A stretch of DNA of 6,011 nt, from NCBI GenBank assembly GCA_003524565.1, contig DQGU01000110.1, forward strand, positions 4,510-10,520, read 5' to 3'. The notes beneath the pieces were generated by a model that was not told the origin of the DNA, made no database searches, and was given only the letters and a program-made list of their open reading frames with translations. A program made the position numbers and the translations under genes. Below, one piece after another: positions 1 to 4,307 of the stretch. This stretch comes from Rhodospirillaceae bacterium. GTDB lineage: Bacteria; Pseudomonadota; Alphaproteobacteria; Micavibrionales; UBA2020. Each line of letters begins with the position of its first letter. Position 1 is the stretch's first letter.

Positions 1-169
1 AAAGCAAACCCCCGCCGCGGCACAAGCAAGGCGATTCGAAAAACGTCGCCCGCCGCTGCCTTTTCTGTTCCACTTTCCACCGCCCCCGCCCTGCCCCCGC
101 GCCCCTTACGCCGCTGGCGCAAGACGGATAACGATTTTGGTATATTTATGAAAATATAATGCCCGTTTT
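1..169. other. Leading non-coding or unresolved stretch
   Basis: No gene can be supported here. Plus-strand frame 1 is open from the window edge to a TAA at 157-159, but the translation is low-complexity, rich in Pro, Arg and Ala, and matches no family I recognise. A minus-strand frame starting at a GTG near base 80 also runs off the edge, without a convincing ribosome site. Either could be the end of a neighbouring gene, but the stretch reads more like intergenic DNA. Its main content is the C-rich tract at 83-105. An AT-rich patch (141-160) contains a perfect TATAAT (155-160) with no good -35 box at the normal distance. Confidence 0.4.
83..105 (-). other. G-quadruplex motif (minus strand)
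   Basis: The plus strand carries four cytosine runs: C5 at 83-87, C3 at 89-91, C5 at 94-98 and C4 at 102-105, separated by 1, 2 and 3 bases. The minus strand therefore fits the canonical G3+N1-7 four-run pattern with very short loops, which favours a stable quadruplex; the plus strand could form an i-motif. The motif match is seen directly; that it folds in the cell is inference. It lies about 165 bases upstream of the first gene. Confidence 0.55.
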
Positions 170-183
170 TGCCGCAGCGCCGC

Positions 184-212
184 TTGACCGGATGGTTCTT
201 TATGTATAGAAA
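184..212 (+). promoter_or_regulatory. Candidate sigma-70-type promoter for the 206-residue gene
   Basis: TTGACC (184-189) and TAGAAA (207-212) are separated by 17 bases. They match the TTGACA/TATAAT consensus at 5/6 and 4/6 positions. Transcription would start near 219, leaving a leader of about 50 bases before the ATG at 270. The -10 box is mediocre. The TATAAT at 155-160 is a competing -10 but lacks a matching -35. Confidence 0.35.
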
Positions 213-219
213 TAGCCCC

Positions 220-246
220 ATTCAAGTAACATTATACCGATTCAAG
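220..246 (+). repeat. Short direct repeat ATTCAAG x2 in the leader
   Basis: ATTCAAG occurs at 220-226 and again at 240-246, exactly 20 bases apart start to start, or about two helical turns. The pair lies just downstream of the candidate promoter and upstream of the ribosome site of the first gene. Such spacing suits a dimeric regulator, but two 7-mers in AT-rich DNA may also be chance. Confidence 0.3.
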
Positions 247-269
247 CCCGTCTGCCGAAAGGATACGCC

Positions 270-890
270 ATGTTTCCCCAGATTAAGCTCGCGATTGTTT
301 TCGCAAACCTCGCCCGCAAGCATGGCTCCAAAGTCATGCACTCCAACAACGTGGATTTGCTGACCAAAGACCTGAGCAACGCACTGGTGGAGCAGAAAAA
401 CATCCTTTCCTCCCCGCGCAAGGGCGCCATCATGACGGCCTACGAAGTGCTGCCGGTGATTGCGGAGGTTAAAATCCTCACCGTCGCGGTTGCGAAAAAG
501 CTGGAGATTGACACCAAGGGCAAGAGCGACATCCAGGTCCTCGAAGAAATCATCGCGCTGTCCGATGCGCGCAACGGCGGCAAATACGCCAAGGGCATCA
601 AGGAAACGCTGGAATGGACGCGCGCGCTGGTGTCGCATCCGGATTTCCAGGACATCCTGAAAATGGAAATGACCCAAATCGAAAAGCCGAGCAGCGTGAA
701 GGACGTGACCAAATTCATCACGCAAATCGCCGGCCGCTCGCAGGATGAAATCACACGCATCAACGAGTTTCTGAAACACGCGAAAGAGCTGGAAGTACCC
801 CCCGCCCCGAAACCGGAGCCGAAAGCGGCAGAGCCCAAAAACAGCACGCCTAAAAACGACGGCCCCAAGCCGCCGAAGCCGAACGCGTAA
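270..890 (+). CDS. Hypothetical protein, 206 residues, Lys/Pro-rich C-terminal tail
   Basis: I do not recognise this protein. The start is well supported: AAAGGA (258-263) lies 6 bases before the ATG. Residues 1-175 look mostly alpha-helical and charged, with a mildly hydrophobic N-terminus (IKLAIVFANLA, residues 5-15) too polar for a clear signal peptide or membrane anchor. A second hydrophobic stretch lies near residues 54-76. Residues 177-206 form a disordered tail with repeated PKP, EPK and TPK units and a strong positive charge. Such tails are often flexible linkers or bind nucleic acid or membranes, but that is inference. The protein is probably cytoplasmic. It has its own candidate promoter and a strong terminator 20 bases after the stop, so it looks monocistronic. 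Codon use fits the surrounding genes. Coding status is likely; function is unknown. Confidence 0.8.
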   Translation: MFPQIKLAIVFANLARKHGSKVMHSNNVDLLTKDLSNALVEQKNILSSPRKGAIMTAYEVLPVIAEVKILTVAVAKKLEIDTKGKSDIQVLEEIIALSDARNGGKYAKGIKETLEWTRALVSHPDFQDILKMEMTQIEKPSSVKDVTKFITQIAGRSQDEITRINEFLKHAKELEVPPAPKPEPKAAEPKNSTPKNDGPKPPKPNA

Positions 891-910
891 ATTCAAACAG
901 CTTCAAACAA

Positions 911-944
911 AACGCCCCGCGCAGCATTGCCGGGGCGTTTTTTT
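911..944 (+). terminator. Intrinsic terminator after the 206-residue gene
   Basis: A perfect 9-base-pair inverted repeat, AACGCCCCG (911-919) and CGGGGCGTT (931-939), with an 11-base loop, runs directly into seven T residues (938-944). This is a textbook rho-independent terminator, 20 bases past the stop codon. The opposite strand has a broken T tract beyond the stem (TTTTGTTT), so weak two-way activity is possible, but no minus-strand gene ends here. Confidence 0.93.
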
Positions 945-958
945 GTTGCCTTTGGCGC

Positions 959-986
959 TTGAAAACGCCCCTCCCCCCTCTAAGTC
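959..986 (+). promoter_or_regulatory. Weak candidate promoter for the DUF2218 gene
   Basis: TTGAAA (959-964, 5/6 to the -35 consensus) is followed after 16 bases by TAAGTC (981-986), a poor -10. The terminator at 911-944 should isolate the next gene, so a promoter is expected between 945 and 1000, and this is the best candidate I can see. Confidence 0.22.
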
Positions 987-1010
987 TTTATTCAAAAGCA
1001 GGAGACGGAC

Positions 1011-1298
1011 ATGAGCGCAAACACAGCCCGCACCGATGTTAAAACCGCCCACGCCAGCCGTTACTTGCAGCAGCTGTGCAAACATTGGAGCCACAAGGCC
1101 AAGGCGGAATTCACGCCACAGGCGGGGCGCGTTGTGTTTGAAACATGGCAAGTGGAAATGATGGCCGCAAACGATACGCTTTCCGTCAGCGTCACCGTGC
1201 AAAACCCCGATGAAGCGCCGCGCCTGCAGCAGGTGGTGGCGGAGCATTTGCAGCGTTTCGCCACGCAGGAAACGCTTGGCTTCGACTGGCGTTCGTAA
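1011..1298 (+). CDS. DUF2218 domain-containing protein
   Basis: This 95-residue protein matches the pattern I know for the DUF2218 family across almost its whole length. The N-terminal SRYLQQLCKHWSHK (residues 16-29) and the C-terminal VVAEHLQRFATQE followed by GFDW (residues 75-93) are the family's conserved blocks, with the short beta-rich middle typical of it. The length is usual for the family. It has no signal peptide, so it is presumably cytoplasmic. The molecular function of DUF2218 is not established; members often sit near iron or siderophore genes, but nothing of that kind is seen here. The start is fixed by AGGAG (1000-1004), 6 bases before the ATG. The gene lies behind a terminator and converges on the uvrB operon, leaving only 24 bases between the two stop codons. 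Confidence 0.92.
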   Translation: MSANTARTDVKTAHASRYLQQLCKHWSHKAKAEFTPQAGRVVFETWQVEMMAANDTLSVSVTVQNPDEAPRLQQVVAEHLQRFATQETLGFDWRS

Positions 1299-1322
1299 AT
1301 GCCGCCGCGCCGCGCTGCGATA

Positions 1323-1631
1323 TTATGAAGGATCCGAGCCCGCCGCGGTGGAGGTCAGCAGCGCTTCGACCTCCTCTTCGGTGAGACTGCCCCCGCTATC
1401 CTCCGCCGCTAAAAGCGCGAAGAAATCCCTCCACAAGTCTTCCGACCCCCTTTGCGATTGCAAGGCCTTTTCAAGAAAACTTTCCCATGCGGGTGTGAGG
1501 CTGCCCTCTGCACGGGCTTGTTCCATAAGCTCTTTGATGCCCTCTTTAAACGCGGCGTCCCGAATACGGCTCGCGCGCATAAACATCACGCCGGGCGGCG
1601 GGCTTTTCTTGTCTGCCGGATTATCTGTCAT
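1323..1631 (-). CDS. Small acidic hypothetical protein downstream of uvrB, 102 residues
   Basis: I do not recognise the family. The product is hydrophilic and mostly helical, with a Pro-rich start (PPPG, residues 11-14), a central helical part (about 20-75) and an acidic C-terminus. Residues 83-92, LTEEEVEALL, resemble the short LSQ-EIDALL helix at the N-terminus of the flagellar switch protein FliM, but here the motif is C-terminal and the resemblance may be chance. No signal peptide or membrane segment is present. The gene is very likely real: its ribosome site overlaps the uvrB stop and its ATG lies 9 bases after that stop, so it should be co-transcribed and perhaps translationally coupled with uvrB. 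It ends in TAA at 1323-1325. No intrinsic terminator is visible after it. Confidence 0.8.
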   Translation of the reverse strand: MTDNPADKKSPPPGVMFMRASRIRDAAFKEGIKELMEQARAEGSLTPAWESFLEKALQSQRGSEDLWRDFFALLAAEDSGGSLTEEEVEALLTSTAAGSDPS

Positions 1632-1636
1632 CTGTG

Positions 1637-1642
1637 CCCCCT
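1637..1642 (-). promoter_or_regulatory. Ribosome site overlapping the uvrB stop codon
   Basis: Read on the minus strand, TAG of uvrB runs straight into AGGGGG, followed by a 5-base spacer and the ATG of the 102-residue gene. The overlap of stop and Shine-Dalgarno suggests translational coupling and fixes the start of the downstream gene. Confidence 0.7.
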
Positions 1643-3677
1643 AAACAATATCGCCGTCGCGCAGGGCGAGGTCGGCTTCTTGCAGTTTGCGGATTTCGTC
1701 GCGCAGGCGGGCGGCTTCTTCGAATTCCAGATTGGCGGCGGCTTCCCGCATTTTTTTGTCCAGATGCGCCAGATGCGCGCGCATGTTGCCACCCGTCATC
1801 TTTGGCATGTCCGGCGACATTTTTACATCCACATGGTCGGCGCGTTCAAACACGCTTGAAAGCACGTCGGATATTTTCTTTTTCACGCTTTCGGGCGTGA
1901 TGCCGTGTTCGATATTATAGGCTTTTTGCTTTTCGCGGCGGCGGGCGGTTTCGTCGAGCGCGTATTGCAAACTGTCGGTGATGCGGTCGGCATACAAAAT
2001 CGCGCGGCCTTCGACGTTACGCGCGGCGCGGCCGATGGTCTGCACCAGCGATGTGCGGCTGCGCAGGAAACCTTCCTTGTCCGCATCCAGAATGGCGACC
2101 AGCGTACATTCGGGAATGTCGAGGCCTTCGCGCAGCAGGTTGATGCCAATCAGCACATCAAAAACGCCCAGACGCAAATCGCGGATAATCTCGATACGCT
2201 CCAGCGTATCGACGTCGGAATGCAGATAGCGCACGCGGATGCCCGCTTCGGTCATATATTCCGTCAGGTCTTCGGCCATTTTTTTGGTCAGGGTCGTCAC
2301 CAGCGCGCGCTGGCCTTTTTGCGCAAGGATGCGGCATTCGGCCAGCAAATCATCGACCTGATGTTCCGTCGGGCGCAGAATGACGTCGGGGTCGGTCAGG
2401 CCCGTCGGGCGTACGACCTGCTCGGTGAAAACGCCGCCGGTTTGCTGCAATTCCCACTCGCCGGGTGTGGCGGAGACAAAGACCGTGGGCGGGCGCATCT
2501 CGTTCCACTCGTCAAACTTCAGCGGGCGGTTGTCGAGCGCGGCGGGCAGGCGGAAACCGTAATCGGTAAGCGTTTGTTTGCGCGCGCGGTCGCCGTTATA
2601 CATCGCGCGCAGCTGCGGCAGCATGACATGGCTTTCATCCACAATCAAAAGCGCATCGTCGGGCAGGTATTCGAACAGGGTCGGCGGCGGCTCCCCCGCC
2701 TTGCGGCCGGTCAGATAGCGCGAATAGTTTTCAATGCCGGGGCACATGCCCGTGGCTTCGAGCATTTCCAAATCGAACTGCGTGCGCTGGGCGAGGCGCT
2801 GTTCTTCCAGCAGTTTGTTTTCCGCCCGCAATTCATCCAGCCTTGCGTGCAAATCGGCTTTGATTTGCTTGATGGCCTGCTGCATGGTGGGCTTGGGCGT
2901 CACATAGTGGCTGTTGGCATAGATACGCACGGTTTCGAAGGTATCTGATTTTTGCCCCGTCAGCGCGTCAATCTCGGTAATGCTTTCAATCTCGTCCCCG
3001 AACAGGGAAATGCGCCACGCATGGTCGTCCAAGTGCGCGGGAAAAACTTCGACGATATCGCCGCGCACGCGGAATGCACCGCGCGAAAAATCGATGTCGT
3101 TGCGTTTGTACTGGATATCGACCAGCTTGCGCAAAAGCTCGTTGCGGTCGATGTTGTCGCCCACCGTGATGTCAAACGCCATGCCCTGATAGGTTTCGAC
3201 GTCGCCAATACCGTAAATGCACGACACGCTGGCCACCACAATCACGTCCCGCCGCTCCAGAAGCGCGCGGGTGGCGGCGTGGCGCATGCGGTCGATTTGT
3301 TCGTTAATCGTGGCGTCTTTTTCGATGAAGGTATCGGTTTTGGGAACATAGGCTTCGGGCTGGTAATAATCGTAGTAGGACACGAAATATTCGACGGCGT
3401 TATCGGGGAAAAATTCTTTCATTTCCCCATAAAGCTGCGCCGCCAGTGTTTTGTTATGCGCCAGCACCAGCGTCGGGCGGCCGAGGTTTTGCACCACATG
3501 CGCCATGGTAAATGTCTTGCCCGAGCCCGTGACGCCGAGCAGCACCTGATTTTGCTCCCCGCGCACAAGACCTTCGGTCAGCTCTGCAATCGCCTGTGGC
3601 TGGTCCCCTGCGGGCGTGAAATCGCTTTGCAGGCTGAACAGCGGCTTGTTCGTGTTTTTGGCGGCGGGCTTGTTCAC
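1641..3677 (-). CDS. uvrB: UvrABC excinuclease subunit B
   Basis: UvrB verifies DNA damage in nucleotide excision repair. UvrA loads it, it uses ATP to insert a beta-hairpin between the strands, and it then recruits UvrC for incision, in the cytoplasm. The 678-residue length is normal. Visible motifs in order: Walker A GVTGSGKT (48-55); the tyrosine-rich beta-hairpin YFVSYYDYYQPEAY (97-110); the DESH box (347-350) within LLIVDESH; helicase motif III SAT (402-404); GINLLREGLDIPE (511-523); QTIGRAARN (546-554, arginine finger region); and a C-terminal UVR domain (about 633-668, EFEEAARLRDEI) that binds UvrA or UvrC. The start is GTG at 3675-3677, the only sensible one because in-frame TAG and TAA stops lie just upstream and the next Met is residue 58. 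It is the middle gene of a three-gene operon. Residues after the SAT motif resemble alphaproteobacterial UvrB. The protein looks complete. Confidence 0.99.
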   Translation of the reverse strand: MNKPAAKNTNKPLFSLQSDFTPAGDQPQAIAELTEGLVRGEQNQVLLGVTGSGKTFTMAHVVQNLGRPTLVLAHNKTLAAQLYGEMKEFFPDNAVEYFVSYYDYYQPEAYVPKTDTFIEKDATINEQIDRMRHAATRALLERRDVIVVASVSCIYGIGDVETYQGMAFDITVGDNIDRNELLRKLVDIQYKRNDIDFSRGAFRVRGDIVEVFPAHLDDHAWRISLFGDEIESITEIDALTGQKSDTFETVRIYANSHYVTPKPTMQQAIKQIKADLHARLDELRAENKLLEEQRLAQRTQFDLEMLEATGMCPGIENYSRYLTGRKAGEPPPTLFEYLPDDALLIVDESHVMLPQLRAMYNGDRARKQTLTDYGFRLPAALDNRPLKFDEWNEMRPPTVFVSATPGEWELQQTGGVFTEQVVRPTGLTDPDVILRPTEHQVDDLLAECRILAQKGQRALVTTLTKKMAEDLTEYMTEAGIRVRYLHSDVDTLERIEIIRDLRLGVFDVLIGINLLREGLDIPECTLVAILDADKEGFLRSRTSLVQTIGRAARNVEGRAILYADRITDSLQYALDETARRREKQKAYNIEHGITPESVKKKISDVLSSVFERADHVDVKMSPDMPKMTGGNMRAHLAHLDKKMREAAANLEFEEAARLRDEIRKLQEADLALRDGDIV

Positions 3678-3684
3678 GTTCTTG

Positions 3685-3688
3685 TCCT
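3685..3688 (-). promoter_or_regulatory. Ribosome site supporting the GTG start of uvrB
   Basis: AGGA on the minus strand lies 7 bases before the GTG at 3675-3677. Together with the in-frame stops just upstream it decides the start codon. It falls in the 18-base gap after the stop of the preceding gene. Confidence 0.7.
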
Positions 3689-3695
3689 GTTTTTA

Positions 3696-4094
3696 CTATT
3701 TTTTCTTCTTTTTCGGCGCGGGTTTTTTGCAGGGGAAGGCTTTGTTGAGCGCCATCGGCACGGCCATGGCGGCGATAAAACCTTCGTGCTGCGGCTGCGC
3801 GCGCAGATAGGTTAGCACGGTGAAGGCCGCCTCCGTCACGCTGACGCCCGCGGGGATGCAAAACGGCAGCGTCGGTGCGGTGCCGAGGGATTGCATGACC
3901 ACATGATAATCGATAACGCCCGCGACGTAATGCACGCAGCCATAGATATCTTCTTTGCGCTGGCTCATACATTTCTGCACAAGCTCGTTGCCGGAGACAT
4001 ACATCGCCAGCGCCCCGCGCTGCGGCCACAACAGCGCCGCGCAAAAAAGCGCCAAAGCCAGCCAGAGCCGGTATCCGCCCAGATGTTGTTTCAT
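3696..4094 (-). CDS. Rap1a/Tai-family secreted protein (immunity-like)
   Basis: The 132-residue product has a signal peptide (residues 1-30: hydrophobic core LWLALALFCAALL, likely cleavage after ALA) and so should be periplasmic. The mature part carries the family hallmarks I know from Rap1a/Tai proteins: SGNELVQKC (34-42), C53 followed by YVAGVIDYH (56-64), FCIPAGVSVTEA (78-89), TYLRAQPQ (95-102) and the terminal ALNKAFPC (115-122). Four mature cysteines (42, 53, 79, 122) suit two disulfides. In Serratia, Rap proteins neutralise type VI secretion amidase effectors; many family members, like this one, have no such neighbour and an unknown role. An odd lysine-rich tail, KKPAPKKKKKK-like (123-132), follows the last cysteine. 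The start is backed by AGGAG at 4104-4108, 9 bases upstream. It is the first gene of the uvrB operon, 18 bases before uvrB and in the same frame, separated by tandem stops TAG-TAA. Confidence 0.85.
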   Translation of the reverse strand: MKQHLGGYRLWLALALFCAALLWPQRGALAMYVSGNELVQKCMSQRKEDIYGCVHYVAGVIDYHVVMQSLGTAPTLPFCIPAGVSVTEAAFTVLTYLRAQPQHEGFIAAMAVPMALNKAFPCKKPAPKKKKK

Positions 4095-4113
4095 GACATA
4101 ACGCTCCTGCTGC

Positions 4114-4148
4114 CGGCGGCGTGCGGGGCGGAACCAATACCGCCGCCG
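4114..4148 (-). repeat. GC-rich hairpin in the leader of the rap1a-like/uvrB transcript
   Basis: CGGCGGCG (4114-4121) and CGCCGCCG (4141-4148) form a perfect 8-base-pair inverted repeat of only G and C, with a 19-base loop. In the minus-strand mRNA the stem ends 5 bases before the AGGAG ribosome site of the first gene. It could influence ribosome access or transcript stability; it has no T tract, so it is not an intrinsic terminator. The pairing is seen; a role is inference. Confidence 0.45.
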
Positions 4149-4170
4149 CGCGTTTTAGCGCCGGAGCCTT

Positions 4171-4185
4171 GTTCTAGTCCGGTTT
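4171..4185. promoter_or_regulatory. Possible LexA (SOS) box overlapping the uvrB operon promoter
   Basis: The plus strand reads GTTC (4171-4174), seven bases, then GTTT (4182-4185). The known LexA box of Alphaproteobacteria is the direct repeat GTTC-N7-GTTC, so 7 of 8 specific bases match. The intact half-site is part of the TAGAAC -10 box, and the rest lies in the promoter spacer, so bound LexA would block RNA polymerase. uvrB is a common SOS gene. The single mismatch leaves this uncertain: a site this good is expected by chance about 0.16 times in 213 bases on both strands. Confidence 0.45.
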
Positions 4186-4199
4186 TATGACTATTTCAA
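4171..4199 (-). promoter_or_regulatory. Candidate sigma-70-type promoter of the uvrB operon
   Basis: On the minus strand, TTGAAA (4194-4199; 5/6 to consensus) and TAGAAC (4171-4176; 4/6) are separated by exactly 17 bases. Transcription would start near 4164, giving a leader of about 70 bases before the ATG at 4094. This is the best promoter in the window by spacing and sequence, and it lies where the operon needs one. Confidence 0.55.
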
Positions 4200-4295
4200 C
4201 CGACTTTGATAAGAATTGCTTAAGAGTCTTCTTGCATAGTGGGATATGGGCTTTTATCTCTAAAATATAACTCCTTTTCCTGCCTTTTCCTCATC

Positions 4296-4300
4296 AAGGG
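4296..4300 (+). promoter_or_regulatory. Ribosome site fixing the start of the exported-protein gene
   Basis: AAGGG lies 7 bases before the ATG at 4308. The frame is also open back to an ATG at 4239, but that one has no ribosome site and would put 23 extra residues in front of a good signal peptide, so 4308 is chosen. Confidence 0.7.
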
Positions 4301-4307
4301 TGTGTTC

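Larger units (their letters stand above)
4095..4307. other. Divergent intergenic regulatory region
   Basis: This 213-base region separates the uvrB operon (minus) from the exported-protein gene (plus). Its left part (4095-4165) is very GC-rich and forms the leader of the minus transcript. Its right part (4171-4290) is AT-rich and suits promoters for both directions. The minus promoter is clear enough to call. For the plus strand I see only weak choices: TTGCAT (4232-4237) with TTATCT (4254-4259) at 16 bases, or a -10-like TAAAAT (4261-4266) without a good -35. Confidence 0.6.

Noticed and set aside
99..120. GCGCC/GGCGC inverted repeat considered as a terminator of an upstream gene
   Set aside because: The stem is only 5 base pairs with a 12-base loop and no T tract; expected often in GC-rich DNA.
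222..896. A 224-residue minus-strand frame opposite the first gene
   Set aside because: The plus-strand frame has a ribosome site, a candidate promoter and a terminator correctly placed after it; the minus frame has none and looks like a shadow.
1350..1374. GGAGGTC/GACCTCC inverted repeat near the end of the operon, considered as a terminator
   Set aside because: It lies inside the coding part of the 102-residue gene and no T tract follows it on either strand.
1905..2948. A 347-residue open frame antisense to uvrB
   Set aside because: It is a mirror of the conserved uvrB frame with no independent ribosome site or recognisable domain.
3699..3716. A-rich lysine codons before the TAG considered as a programmed frameshift site
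   Set aside because: No downstream stimulatory structure is evident and a normal stop, ribosome site and GTG start follow, so ordinary termination and re-initiation explain the junction.
2952..3815. A 287-residue open frame antisense to the 5' part of uvrB and the end of the Rap1a-like gene
   Set aside because: It spans two real genes on the other strand, and its composition is that of a codon-bias shadow.
3454..4137. A 227-residue minus-strand frame across the Rap1a-like gene and the start of uvrB
   Set aside because: It is out of frame with both well-supported genes and gives an Arg/Ala-rich translation without motifs.
4239..4307. An upstream ATG extending the exported protein by 23 residues
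   Set aside because: It has no ribosome site and would bury the signal peptide; AAGGG at 4296-4300 supports the ATG at 4308.
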